A DNA stretch of 44,493 bases, taken from positions 1-44,493 of the forward strand of contig JAHBXY010000068.1 in the NCBI GenBank assembly GCA_019636275.1, in the 5' to 3' direction. The position numbers and the translations under genes are program-made. The stretch's first letter is position 1. Every line of letters begins with the position of its first letter. Below, in pieces: positions 1 to 10,482 of this stretch. The stretch is from Planctomycetota bacterium (GTDB lineage: Bacteria > Planctomycetota > J058). The notes beneath the pieces were generated by a model. It searched no databases. It was not told where the DNA came from and was given only the letters and a program-made list of their open reading frames with translations.

Positions 1-1679
1 AAGGCGGCGCCGCCGTGGCGGCCGAGCGCCTCGCCGCCGCCGGCGTTGGCCTCGTAGCGCCCGAGCAGGCGCGGGCCGTCGACGCGCAGCGTGAGCGTCG
101 CGTCGCGCTCGGTGCCGGCCAGGTCGGCCGGGAGCACGAGCTCGAGGCGGTCGCGCCACAGGCGCGCCTCGGCGCGCCGCGCGTCGGGCGCGTCGTCGCC
201 CAGGCGCGCCTCGAGCCCGCCGCGGCGCGCCTCGAGCGCGAGCCGGACCACGGCGCCGCTCTCGAGCTCGATCTGCCAGGCGCCGGCGAGGTCCTTGGGC
301 GCCGGCGGCCCGCGGCGCGTGAGGTGGCGGACGCCGTCGACCCACACCTCGACGACGCTCGTGTCCTCGGCGAAGAGCGGCCCGTCGGTGACCGTGAGGC
401 TGGCGAGGCTGCCCGGCGCGATCACGCCCAGGCGCGGCGCGCGCAGGAGGGCGGCCGGCGCCGTCGTCAGGGCGGCGAGGGCCACCTCCTCGGGGAGGCC
501 GCGGGCGATCGCCTGGCGCGCGCGGGCGCGCCAGTCGCCGCGGTCGGCGAGCCCCTGCGTGGTGAACGCGAAGCGGACGCCGGCGTCCGCCAGGCGCGCC
601 GGCTCCTCGGCCGCGAGCCACCAGGCGCGCAGGGCGCGCAGCGGGACGGTCTCGGCCTCGTCGGGGCCGTCCCAGCGCGGCGGCGGCGCGAAGTTGAGGC
701 TGAGCACCAGCGGGGCGCCCGTGGCCACGACCTCGCCCAGCCAGCGGTGGGCGTCGTGCGCGCCGAGGACGACGGTCGGGACGAGGTCGAACTCGCCCAG
801 CAGGGCCGTCGCCCGCAGGAGCATCTGCGCGTCGTCGGCCTCGACGAACACGGGGCGCTCGCGCGCCAGGACGGGGGCCAGCGCGTCGAGCGACACGTTG
901 GTCTCTGGCCGCTCCTGGCCCAGCGGGTCCTCGGCGTAGGCCGCCGTGGCCGCGCGGTGGTGCTGCGCGTCGCGCAGCGTCTGGCGGACGAGGGCCATGG
1001 CCCCCATGAGCGAGCCGGGGTAGGCGCGGGCGCCCCAGCCGCCGCGCTCGAGGGCCACGTGCTGGGCGACGCGCGCGGCGACGACCTGCTCGCGAGCCGA
1101 GCCGTCGCGCAGGCTCACGAGCGCGCTCTCGCCGCGCAGGACCCCGCGCTCGGGCACGACCAGGGCGGCCGTGAAGCCGGCCCGGCGCAGGCCGTCGAGC
1201 GTGTCGCTCGAGAGCGCGAGCTCCTGGGCGATCGACCGCTCCGGGGTGACCTTCGGGTTGTCGTGCACGGCGCCCTTGCGCGGGCCCTTCGGCGCCGGGG
1301 CCGGCTCGTGGTCGTGGTCGTCGTCGCCTCGCGGGCCGCCGCGGCGGCCGTCGTCCAGGCGCAGGTAGGGCTCGATCAGCCCCGGGTAGACGGTCAGGCC
1401 GCGCAGGTCCCACACGCGCGCGTCGGGCGGCGGGATCACGTCGGCGCCGACGGCCTCGACCACGCCGTCGCGGATGACGATCACCCCGCGCTCCAGCACC
1501 TCGCCCGGGCGCAGGACGATCCGCGCGTCGACGAGGGCGTGCACGCGGTGCGGACGGCCGCCGGGGCTGTCGGGGCCATCGGCGCGGGCGGTCAGGCCGG
1601 CGAACGTCGCCGCCGCGAGGACGAGGCCGGCGGCGCCGAGGCGGCGCGTGGTCGGGCTCGTCGGGCTCGTCGAGCTCAT
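1..1679 (-). CDS. Amidohydrolase-like secreted protein, metal ligands lost (3' end off window)
   Basis: The frame opens with ATG at 1679 behind a GGGGGAG ribosome site and runs off the window edge, so about 559 codons are visible. The N-terminus is a signal peptide (basic start, then AAGLVLAAATFAGLTARA). Next comes an amidohydrolase composite-domain strand (VHALVDARIVLRPGEVLERG) and the usual barrel entry VYPGLIEPYLRLDD, where working imidazolonepropionase-like enzymes have a GxxDxHxH motif. The strand-5 equivalent reads RPVFVEADD, where a PVxVHa histidine is normal. The strand-8 equivalent reads FAFTTQGL, where an aspartate is normal. The fold seems kept (LTTAPAALL, GVIAPGSLASLTVTDGPLF) but the metal site seems lost. 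The protein probably acts outside the cytoplasm as a non-hydrolytic binder. Family assignment is good; the inactivity is inferred by eye. Confidence 0.8.
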   Translation of the reverse strand, partial: MSSTSPTSPTTRRLGAAGLVLAAATFAGLTARADGPDSPGGRPHRVHALVDARIVLRPGEVLERGVIVIRDGVVEAVGADVIPPPDARVWDLRGLTVYPGLIEPYLRLDDGRRGGPRGDDDHDHEPAPAPKGPRKGAVHDNPKVTPERSIAQELALSSDTLDGLRRAGFTAALVVPERGVLRGESALVSLRDGSAREQVVAARVAQHVALERGGWGARAYPGSLMGAMALVRQTLRDAQHHRAATAAYAEDPLGQERPETNVSLDALAPVLARERPVFVEADDAQMLLRATALLGEFDLVPTVVLGAHDAHRWLGEVVATGAPLVLSLNFAPPPRWDGPDEAETVPLRALRAWWLAAEEPARLADAGVRFAFTTQGLADRGDWRARARQAIARGLPEEVALAALTTAPAALLRAPRLGVIAPGSLASLTVTDGPLFAEDTSVVEVWVDGVRHLTRRGPPAPKDLAGAWQIELESGAVVRLALEARRGGLEARLGDDAPDARRAEARLWRDRLELVLPADLAGTERDATLTLRVDGPRLLGRYEANAGGGEALGRHGGAA

Positions 1680-1753
1680 GGAGGCTCCCCCTGCCGGGCC
1701 GCCGGCCCGGCGCGGGCGCCGACTATACCCGCGGGATGGTGAGCGGCGCTGGC

Positions 1754-2779
1754 TCAGGCGAACAGGGCGCGGGCCTCGTCGAGCGAGGTGACGAGCGCAG
1801 CGCGGCGCACCAGGCCCTCGAGCGCGACCGCGTCGGTGACCTCACGCACGCGCGCCGAGAGGTCGTCGGGGAGGGTCGCGTCGCCCAGCCGGGCGGCGAG
1901 GACGGCCGCGAGGGCCGCCTGGAGGCCGAGGTGGCGGCCTTCCTCGCGGCCTTTCTCCAGTCCCTTCTCCAGCCCCTTCTCCAGCCCCTTCTCCAGCCCC
2001 TTCTCCAGCCCGCGAGCCTCCGCGCGGAGCTCGAATGGCGCCCTGAACGGCATCGTCCTCTCCTCCTCCAGCTCCGACAGACGACGGTCGAACTCGGCCT
2101 CGAGCGCCGGCGGCAGCGCCAGCAACCAGTCGATGAACCGGTACAGCTCGAGGATGTCCTTTCGCCCCAAACCGCGGTCGAAGAGAGCCCGCGTCAGCGT
2201 CCACTTCCAGTGTAACCGCGCCGTCGGGTCCTTCCCCGTGCGGATCGACGCCAGGTGGGCCAGGACGACGACCGCGAACGGGTTCGGGTCCGCGTCGAGC
2301 GCGGCCTCGCGCCCCTCGAAGTCGAGCAGCTTGGCCGCGGGGAACTCGAGCGTCAGGCGCCCGCCGAGGAGCTCGGCCGTGTAGGGGCCCGGACGCCAGC
2401 TCGGGCGGTCGTCGGCGAGGATCACCAGGTTGACCGGGGGCCGGGAGTACCGGTCGAAGATCCGGTAGTAGTAGACGAACAACCGCTCTGGCAGCCCGGC
2501 GTCCACCTGACCCTGCACCTCGACGTGCACGAGGACCCACGCCTCGCCGCCGTCGCGGAGCCACACCCGGTACAGCTTGTCGGCGTACCGGCGGCCCAGC
2601 TCCGCGTCACGCACGACCTGCTGGAACTCCGCGTCGAGGGGCTCCCAGCCCCTCGACCAGTCGATCCCCGCGTGGACCGCGGGAAAGAGCAGGCGGAGGC
2701 AGGGCTCGAGGTAGCGGTCGAGCGCCTCCTTCCAGGGGCTGTCGCGGTCGTCGTCTTCGCGCTCGCCGGCTCGGGTCAT
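1754..2779 (-). CDS. Rpn/YhgA-type PD-(D/E)XK nuclease family protein
   Basis: This 341-residue protein belongs to the Rpn recombination-promoting nuclease / transposase-associated group. The PD-(D/E)XK core is visible at about residues 67-110: ADKLYRVWL, then WVLVHVEVQ with Glu87 and Gln89 as the E-x-Q catalytic pair, then the family's Arg/Tyr-rich ERLFVYYYRIFDRY helix. Near residue 255 there are five GLEK tetrapeptides in a row, encoded by a 12-bp tandem repeat at about 1965-2025. Such KG-rich helical repeats are common in this family and vary in number. The frame could start at 2836, but that would overlap the upstream GGDEF gene, so the ATG at 2779 is preferred. Family members are linked to DNA breakage and RecA-independent recombination; the role here is not known. 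Confidence 0.85.
   Translation of the reverse strand: MTRAGEREDDDRDSPWKEALDRYLEPCLRLLFPAVHAGIDWSRGWEPLDAEFQQVVRDAELGRRYADKLYRVWLRDGGEAWVLVHVEVQGQVDAGLPERLFVYYYRIFDRYSRPPVNLVILADDRPSWRPGPYTAELLGGRLTLEFPAAKLLDFEGREAALDADPNPFAVVVLAHLASIRTGKDPTARLHWKWTLTRALFDRGLGRKDILELYRFIDWLLALPPALEAEFDRRLSELEEERTMPFRAPFELRAEARGLEKGLEKGLEKGLEKGLEKGREEGRHLGLQAALAAVLAARLGDATLPDDLSARVREVTDAVALEGLVRRAALVTSLDEARALFA
1965..2030 (-). repeat. 12-bp tandem repeat coding GLEK x5
   Basis: The plus strand shows about five near-identical copies of TTCTCCAGCCCC, which give Gly-Leu-Glu-Lys repeats in the minus-strand Rpn-type gene. The copies are in phase with the reading frame, so loss or gain of units would change protein length without breaking it. 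Confidence 0.85.
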
Positions 2780-2822
2780 GTTCGTGCGCCCGAACGTAGC
2801 GCGAACCACCGACAGGCCGGCG

Positions 2823-4022
2823 TCAGTGCGCCTCACGCACGCGATCGCCGCCCTCCTGCGAAGCCAAGGCCATGGCGGTCGACGCGCGGATCACGGCCTG
2901 GGCCCACGTGTCGGCGCGGCCGATGCCGATCGAGACGGTGACGCGCTCGCGATGGCCCTCGCCCACGTCGAACGGCACGTCGCCCACCGCCCGGCGTATG
3001 CCCTCGGCGACGGCGCGCACGTCGACCTCCGGCTCGAGGCGCACGAGCCACTCGTCGCCGGCCCAGCGGGCGACCCGGTCGCCGACGCAGGCGTGCAGGC
3101 GACGGGTGGCGTCGACGAGCACCTGGTCCCCCGACGGGATCCCGAACAGGTCCAGCAGCCGCCTCATGTCCTTCACATCCACGTCCAGGATCCAGTCCTC
3201 CATCGACGCCTCGCGCGGCGCGTCCGACACCAGCGGCGCGGCCGGGTCGGCGACGAAGGCGGCCCGCGTGAACGCGCCCGTGAGCGGGTCGCGCGCCTCG
3301 GCCGGGCAGGCGTCGGGCGCCCAGGCGGGCCGGGAGGGGAGCCCCGGCAGGAGCGCCGGCGCGGGCGGCGGCGCGCCGGCCTCGACCGCCACGAGCACGT
3401 CCTCGGACCCGCGGTGACGCGCCAGCGCCTCGACCGCGCCGGCGCGGGCGGCGTGCCAGAGCGCCGCGAGCAGGAGGTTGGGTCGACCGACGTCCCACTC
3501 GCGCGCCGGGCCACGCTCGGCCCGCGCGACGAGGCTCGCCGCCTCGTCGGCGTCCAGCCTCGCCCGCGCCAGGCACAGGAGCGGCAGGTCGGCGCCCGCG
3601 CGCTGGACGACCAGCCTCCGCCGCTCGACCCCGCCGCCGCGGGCCGCGGCGATCAGGCGCTCGTCCTCGCGCCACTCGCCATGGACCTCGAGCGGCGTGC
3701 CCGTCGTCGCCAGCAGCGCGTCGACGAGGCGACCGAGCGGCGCGTCGACCCGCGGGTCCTCGTCGCCCAGCAGCCAGGCCGTGGCCGTCGTGATGTCGTG
3801 GCCTCGCCGCCCCTCGGCGAGCGCGGCCGCGACCACCCGCTCGACGCGCGGGTCGAGCGGCCACCCGGCGTCGAGCGCCTCGAGGGCGCCCGCCCGCCCC
3901 TCGCGCGCGGCCCGCCTCGACCACGCGCCGCGCCGCCGCCTCCTGGCCCGCCCGCCACGGGGGCCAGCGTAGGTCGGCGCCGGCGCGCCGGCGCGCTCGA
4001 GCCGCCGCAGGTCCTCGTCCAC
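2823..4022 (-). CDS. GGDEF-domain protein with variant AGDEW signature
   Basis: This is a 399-residue protein starting at GTG 4022, three bases after the corrected stop of the VWA gene, so the two are probably translationally coupled. Residues 1-235 form an Ala/Arg-rich helical region without a recognised domain, and the C-terminal 160 residues are a GGDEF fold. DPLTGAFTRAAF (245-256) is the usual entry, DVDVKDMRRLLDLFGIPSGDQVL matches the nucleotide-binding helix, and the signature is AGDEW (321-325) in place of GGDEF. Asp and Glu of the signature are kept, so cyclic-di-GMP synthesis is possible. The odd W and the loss of the first glycine leave room for a receptor role. No transmembrane segment or RxxD inhibitory site is clear. 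An Arg-rich stretch at residues 20-42 may come from two compensating indels, because another frame there reads WRAGQEAAARRVVEAG. Confidence 0.8.
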   Translation of the reverse strand: MDEDLRRLERAGAPAPTYAGPRGGRARRRRRGAWSRRAAREGRAGALEALDAGWPLDPRVERVVAAALAEGRRGHDITTATAWLLGDEDPRVDAPLGRLVDALLATTGTPLEVHGEWREDERLIAAARGGGVERRRLVVQRAGADLPLLCLARARLDADEAASLVARAERGPAREWDVGRPNLLLAALWHAARAGAVEALARHRGSEDVLVAVEAGAPPPAPALLPGLPSRPAWAPDACPAEARDPLTGAFTRAAFVADPAAPLVSDAPREASMEDWILDVDVKDMRRLLDLFGIPSGDQVLVDATRRLHACVGDRVARWAGDEWLVRLEPEVDVRAVAEGIRRAVGDVPFDVGEGHRERVTVSIGIGRADTWAQAVIRASTAMALASQEGGDRVREAH

Positions 4023-4025
4023 GCG

Positions 4026-5698
4026 TCAGCGCCGGCGCGCCGGTCCGCGCGGCGCGCCGATCGTGCGCAGCTCGCCCCGGCCCAGCTCGGCGAGCTGCGC
4101 AGGAGCTCCGGGTCGGCCTCGCCGATCCCGATGCAGTGGAGCTCGGCGCGCCGGAACAGGTTCATGCGCTCGACGTCGCGCAGGAGGAAGCGCCACTCGA
4201 CGTAGGGGCCGTAGTAGTGCAGCTCCTCCGCGTCGCCGTGGTCGGCGCCCGTCTCGGGGTCGCCCGCGGTCATCCCCTCGACCCGGATGTCCTCCGCGTC
4301 GAAGTCGTCCCAGCTCGGGACCCCGTCGCTGAGGAGGAAGATCGTGTCGCAGCCGCTCTCGAAGCCCGCCGGCGCCACGTGCTCTTGCGCGGGGATCGGC
4401 TGCTTCTCGGTCAGCCGGTAGGCCAGGCGCAGCCCTCCGTGCAGGTTCGTGAAGCCCTTGAGCGTCCCGTGCTCGCGCCCCGCCTCCGGCTTGCCAACCC
4501 GCAGCGCGTCGAGCGCCGCGGCCGCGCGCTGCAGGTTCTGCGGCGTGGCGCGCACGAGGCTCGGGCCCAGCAGCGACTCGGCCTTGGTGCCGAAGACGAC
4601 CACGCCGAAGCTCATCTTGTCGCCGAGCGCGAGGAGCGAGCGGCGCAGGGCCTCGCGGGCCAGGTCGAAGCGGTTCTTGATCCGGTCCCAGGGCAGGTCG
4701 AGGTCGTCCTGCGCCCCCTGCGGCGCGCCCGTGCGCGGCCGGCGCAGGTCGGCCAGCTCGGCCTGGGCCAGCGGCTGGAGCATGGAGTCCGACAGGTCGA
4801 CGACGAACACCACGCGCGCGCCGGCGGCCTCGACGCCGAAGAAGCGCGGCGACGTCAGCCCGGGCCCGCTCTGCACGCGCAGCCGCGTCCCGCCCGCGTC
4901 GCCGGCCGGCGCCTGCGCCTCCGCGGCGCGTCCGGCGAGCAGCCGCCGCCAGGGCTCGGCCTCCAGGTACAGCGCGTCCGACCTCAGCGCCCGCGCCAGC
5001 GCGCGGGCGACCACCAGCCTGCTCCGGAGCTCGAGCTTCCTGCCGTCGAGGCCGTCGATCACCAGCCCGGCCGCCGCCGTGAACGCCTCGGTCCCCAGCC
5101 GCGCCCGCGCCGCGGGCAGGACCCAGGCGCAGGCCTCGGTCAGGACGAGGCGCTCGCCCGCCTTGAGCCGCGCCCCGGCCGGCGCGCCGAGGACGCGCTG
5201 CACGGCCGCGAGGCCGGCGTCGGCGCGGTCCTCCTGCGACAGGACGTGGAGCGCCGCCGCGCGCACGAAGGGGTCGCGCTTGCCGTCGCAGGCGAGGGCC
5301 ACCACGCCGTCGGTCCCCCGGTGACGCGCCTCGAGCCGAAGGGCCTGGAGCCATAGCCAGGCGTCGGGCGCGTCCCCCGCGCGCTTCAGCGCGTCCTGGA
5401 ACCCGTCGACGTGCTCGGCCGCCTGGAACGCGTCGCCCGCGATCCCGGCCATGAGGTAGCGCACGTGGTCGTCGGGCGCGTCGGGCTGCAGGTAGCGGCG
5501 CATGAGGACGCGCAGGGCGCGCGCGTCGCGCGTGAGGGCGAAGCGCTCGGCCGAGAGCGCGCGGATGTAGAGGGCCTTGCGCTGCAGGCTCGCCTCGTAG
5601 CGGCGCGCCTCCTCGTCGAAGGGCCCCGTGGGCTCGACCTGCGCGGCGGCCGGGAGGGCGGCGAGGAGGAGACAGACGAGCGCGCGGGACGAGGGCAT
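4026..5698 (-). CDS. Secreted von Willebrand factor A domain protein (single-base frameshift near the 3' end)
   Basis: ATG 5698 follows GGAGG and opens a signal peptide (LVCLLLAALPAAAQ). Residues 30-250 are helical with repeat-like character. A VWA domain fills about 295-530 with a full MIDAS: DLSDS (301-305), Thr417 in FTNLHGGL and Asp458 in LLSDG. Metal-dependent ligand binding outside the cytoplasm is therefore likely. Near 4095-4105 the frame is lost. In the annotated frame the end reads as an Arg/Ser-rich tail running on to 3653, while the adjacent frame reads QLAELGRGELRTIGAP and stops at 4026. One missing base (for example CTGCGC for CTGCGCC) explains this and gives about 557 residues. 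Whether it is a real mutation or a consensus error cannot be told from the sequence. The gene lies between the sigma-54 activator and the GGDEF gene. Confidence 0.82.
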
Positions 5699-5767
5699 GG
5701 GGCGCCTCCGGTCCGGCGATCCTACCCGGCGGGGCGGGCGGCCTGCCGCGGGCCGCTCCCGTGGACG

Positions 5768-7315
<1,548 letters not shown>

Positions 7316-7358
7316 CCCCCCGCGCCTCCTCGCTCCGTGTGGCACTACCATAGCACCG

Positions 7359-8376
7359 TGCGGCTGCTCCTCGTCCGGCTGAGCGCGATCGGCGACGTCC
7401 TCCACGCGCTCCCCGCCCTGGAGGTGCTCCGGCGCGCCGCCCCGGCGGCCGAGCTGGCCTGGGTCGTCGAGCCGCCGGCCGCGCCGCTCCTGCGCGGCCA
7501 CCCGGCGCTCGACCACCTGGTCGTCCTCGACCGCCCCGGGGTGCAGGCGGGCCCGCGGCGGCTCGGCGCCCTGCGCGAGGCGGTCGGCGCCGTGGGCGCC
7601 CTGCGCGCCCTGCGCGCCGACGTCGCGCTGACCTCCAGGGCCCTGCGCAGCGCGCTCGTGGCCCGCGCCGGCGCCGCGCGCGTCCTCGGTCCGGCCTGGG
7701 CCCGCGAGGGCGCCCACACCGGGGTGCTGGACTTGTTGCGGAAGGCGAGGCACGTCGTCGAGCGCCACGCCGCCGCGCGCGGCGCTCGCGGCCCTCGGCC
7801 TGCCGCCGGACGAGGGGCCGATGCGGCGCGCCTGGCCTGGCGCCGGCCGTAGCGCGCGTCGAGCGACGGGTCGTGCTCCTGCCGGGCGCCGGCGTCGGCC
7901 AACCGGCCGCCGCCGGCGCTCCTGGCGCGCGCTCATCGCTGACCGCCTCGCCGAGCGGGCGCCCGACCGAGGCGGTGGCCCTCGTCGGCGGGCCGCGCGA
8001 CGCCCCGCGCGCCCGGGCCGTCCTCGAGCGCTGCGCCCGCGCGCGCCCGGTCGACCTCACCGGCCGCCACGACCTGGTCGCCACGGCGGCCGTGCTCTCG
8101 GCCTCGGCCGCCGTCGTCGGCGGAGACACCGGGCCGCTGCACCTGGCGCGGGTCCTCGGGCGCCCGGTGGTCGCGCTGTTCCACGCCGCCGACCCGGCGC
8201 GCACCGGGCCCGCTGGCCTCCCCGGCGCCGCGCCCGCGCGCGTGCTCGCGGGCGTCGCCGACTGCGCCCCCTGCTGCGCCGCGCGCTGCCAGCGACCCGA
8301 CCGCCGCCGGGTGTGCCTGCGGGCGATCACGGCCGACGACGTCGCCGCGCGCGTGCTCGAGGTGGTCGCCGGCTGA
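7359..8376 (+). pseudogene. Family 9 glycosyltransferase (heptosyltransferase-like), several frameshifts
   Basis: GTG 7359 begins VRLLLVRLSAIGDVLHALPA, the standard GT9 N-terminus. The C-terminal half, in a different frame, carries GGDTGPLHLARVLGRPVVALF and the cysteine-rich tail CAPCC...RC...VCL typical of the family, and ends at TGA 8374. Between about 7780 and 7970 the coding signal hops across all three frames: HVVERHAA in one, LAALGLPPDEGP in the next, VVLLPGAGVG in another and ALIADRLAERAP in yet another. At least three indels are needed. The summed length of 339 codons is normal for GT9, so nothing large is missing. This could be real decay, but clustered small indels with intact sequence on each side favour consensus errors. 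If intact, it would add a sugar to an outer-membrane glycolipid or other glycan. Confidence 0.75.
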
Positions 8377-9471
8377 TCAGCGCCCCGGCCCGATCCGGTC
8401 ACCCGCGAGGGCGGCGCCGTGCGCGGCGAGCGCCTCGAGCAGCGGGACGAGCGTCGCGAGCGTGACCTCGCGCGCGTCGCCCAGCCCGGCCGCCTCGAGC
8501 GCCCGCGCTACCTGCGGGTCGGGCCTGCCGAGCGGGGCGCGCCCGTCGCGCGCGAGGGCCAGGGCGAGCGGGAAGGCCTGGCCGTCGAACGCGCGCGCGG
8601 GGCCGTCCGGACCCCCGTGCGGACCGACGACCGCCAGCCGGCCGCCGGCCTGGAGCACCCAGCGGTCGTCCGGCAGGCGCACGGCGCGCTCGACCGACGC
8701 GAGGCCCGCGCGCTCGGCCGCGGCGCCCAGGCCGGCTGCCGTGGCCGGAGCGTCGGCCGGAGCCGGTGGGCGCGGGCGACGGGTTGAGGGCGGGCGACGT
8801 CGCCCGCAGGAGTACTGTATGGCGAGGGGCTCCGGAGCCGGACCCAGCGCGACAGCCGCACGAGCGCCTGGCCCGCGCCGGCGGCGCGAGGCCGGTCGGG
8901 GTCGGCCGGGCCGCCGGGCATGGGCAGGAGCCCCGCGGTCAGGAGTCCGGCCTTCGTCCGCCGGCGTAATGATCTGCGGCGCCCGGCGCCACGTGAGCGC
9001 GGGGCCGGGCACGCGCAGGCGCGCGCCCGCCGGCAGGGCGTCGGGGCGCAGCGGGTGCAGCTCGACCGTGACCGTGAGCTCGACGTCGCGCAGCGGGACC
9101 AGCTCGACGGCGGCGATCAGGCTCTCGCCGGGGGCGACCTGCCGGAAGACGACCGCCGCCTCGCCCTCGAGCCGCGCGACGACCGGCGGCCGCGGCGCGC
9201 GCCCCTCGACCCCGGGCCGGTCGGGCACCTCGAGCGTGAGCGCCAGCGCGTCGTCGTCGACCCACACGACGCGCTCGTCGCGCGCCGCCTCGACCACGCG
9301 CTCGCCCCCGGGCCAGGCGATCACGAGCCGCCGCACGAGGGCCGGGTCGGCCCCCTCGTGGACCCACGTGACGCGGACCGTCGCCGGGCGCCCCTCGTCG
9401 AGGGCCGCCGGCTCGACGCTCACCTGCCCGCGCGCCGTCGGCGCGAGCGCCAGCGCGACGACGACCGCCAC
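8377..9471 (-). CDS. Secreted protein of unknown function, frame disturbed in the middle
   Basis: The start is probably GTG 9471, or a CTG at 9489 that overlaps the stop of the upstream gene. A short signal sequence (VVVALALAPTARGQ) leads into a beta-rich segment (VSVEPAALDEGRPATVRV, then VTVELHPLRPDALPAGARL), which resembles an immunoglobulin-like or BatD-like adhesion fold. From about 8980 to 8745 codon bias points to other frames (LTAGLLPMPGGPADP, then VLLRATSPALNPSPAP). The first frame then resumes with GLGAAAERAGLASVERAVRL and ends at 8377. The gene may be one protein of about 365 residues with several indels, or two genes split near the palindrome at 8790-8807. No function is assigned. 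It follows the 9486-10334 gene by 14 bases. Confidence 0.5.
   Translation of the reverse strand: MAVVVALALAPTARGQVSVEPAALDEGRPATVRVTWVHEGADPALVRRLVIAWPGGERVVEAARDERVVWVDDDALALTLEVPDRPGVEGRAPRPPVVARLEGEAAVVFRQVAPGESLIAAVELVPLRDVELTVTVELHPLRPDALPAGARLRVPGPALTWRRAPQIITPADEGRTPDRGAPAHARRPGRPRPASRRRRGPGARAAVALGPAPEPLAIQYSCGRRRPPSTRRPRPPAPADAPATAAGLGAAAERAGLASVERAVRLPDDRWVLQAGGRLAVVGPHGGPDGPARAFDGQAFPLALALARDGRAPLGRPDPQVARALEAAGLGDAREVTLATLVPLLEALAAHGAALAGDRIGPGR
8790..8807. repeat. 18-bp perfect palindrome
   Basis: GCGGGCGACGTCGCCCGC reads the same on both strands with no loop. A further copy of its half-site GCGGGCGAC lies at 8772-8780. It falls where the coding frame of the surrounding gene is uncertain, so it could be an operator in an undetected intergenic gap. 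Confidence 0.7.
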
Positions 9472-9485
9472 GAGCCCGCGCGCGC

Positions 9486-10334
9486 TCAGCGGCCCTCCTT
9501 GCGCAGGAGCGTCGGGCGCTGGAACAGCGCCGGCTCGACCGCCGCGTCGAGCGCCCAGGCGACGGCCACCTCGCGCGGGGCCACGTCCTTGCTCCGCTGG
9601 TCGGCGTAGCGATGCGGGAGGAGGAGCCGCCCGGCGCGCTTCGGCTCGAGGAAGCCCAGGTAGCGCTTGCGCCCCTGGTCGGCGCCGCAGGGGATCGTGC
9701 CCATGGCGGTCGTCAGCAGCCCGCTCGTCGGGTCGAAGCGCAGGCGCACGAGGAACGGCGTCGCGCCCGGGTTGCCCTCGGCCGGGTGGACGACGGCCTT
9801 GATCACCGCCTCGCCCTGCGAGCTCTTCCCCTTGTGCTCGAGCGCCGCGCGCGGGTCGGCCAGCAGCGACGGCAGGAGCAGCGGCATGAACAGCATGTCG
9901 CGCTCGTAGGCCGCCTCGCGCGCGTCCTCGGGGGCCAGGTCCTCGACGTAGGTGGCCTGCCCGTCGGGGCCGCGGTCGCAGAGGAACGCCGCGCCGCGCG
10001 CGAGCACGACGTCGAAGCCCGCCCCGCCGGCGTCGCGCGACGCGTAGTGGAGCTGCCGCCCGTCGAGCCGGAGGGTGTGCCGCTCGCTGACGCCGGCGTC
10101 CGCGCCGCCGTCGAACGTGAGCGCCGCCCCGACCACCGCCTTGAGCGCGTCCGCCCCGCCCATGGCCTCGATCGCCCGCTGGAGCACCTGCCGGGGCTCG
10201 CCCTGCCCGCCCTCGAGCCCCTCGTCGAGCTCGTCGTCCTGCGCCTGGACGCGGTCGGCCACGAGGACGCCGCCCGTCGTGAGCAGGCCGACGGCGAGGG
10301 CGAGCGGCAGGGAGCGGCGCGGAGAGCGGAGCAT
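9486..10334 (-). CDS. Secreted hypothetical protein, possibly LolA-like fold
   Basis: This 282-residue protein has ATG 10334 preceded by GAGGAGGACCT. It has an N-terminal signal segment (LPLALAVGLLTTGGVLVADRVQA) followed by an acidic spacer. The mature part starts with VLQRAIEAMGGADALKAVVG, a helix-then-strand pattern seen at the start of many LolA-like or outer-membrane lipoprotein-sorting-like domains. The repeated strands that follow (TLRLDGRQLHYASRDAG, FLVRLRFDPTSGLLTTAMG, PRAALEHKGK) fit a curved beta-sheet. I do not recognise a family with certainty. It sits immediately upstream of another secreted unknown on the same strand and probably shares its transcript. Confidence 0.72.
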   Translation of the reverse strand: MLRSPRRSLPLALAVGLLTTGGVLVADRVQAQDDELDEGLEGGQGEPRQVLQRAIEAMGGADALKAVVGAALTFDGGADAGVSERHTLRLDGRQLHYASRDAGGAGFDVVLARGAAFLCDRGPDGQATYVEDLAPEDAREAAYERDMLFMPLLLPSLLADPRAALEHKGKSSQGEAVIKAVVHPAEGNPGATPFLVRLRFDPTSGLLTTAMGTIPCGADQGRKRYLGFLEPKRAGRLLLPHRYADQRSKDVAPREVAVAWALDAAVEPALFQRPTLLRKEGR

Positions 10335-10482
10335 CGGGAGGTCCTCCTCGGGGTGAGCGTCGCCCGCAGAGCATAAGGCCAGCCGCCCCCGCGCGACGAC
10401 GGGCGGCGCGGCCCCCCGCAGGTCGCGGCACGGTCGCGACTTGACTTGCGGATCGTTGGCTTTTCCGGGCAGGGAGACGACA

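Noticed and set aside
15..1742. 575-codon open frame on the plus strand
   Set aside because: It is the reverse of the amidohydrolase-like gene, which has a signal peptide and family motifs on the minus strand.
1754..2836. Upstream start for the Rpn gene at 2836
   Set aside because: It would overlap the GGDEF stop and add residues without family support, so 2779 is preferred.
10441..10482. Promoter with TTGACT as -35 before the rhomboid gene
   Set aside because: No acceptable -10 sequence occurs at 16-18 bases, so I do not list it.
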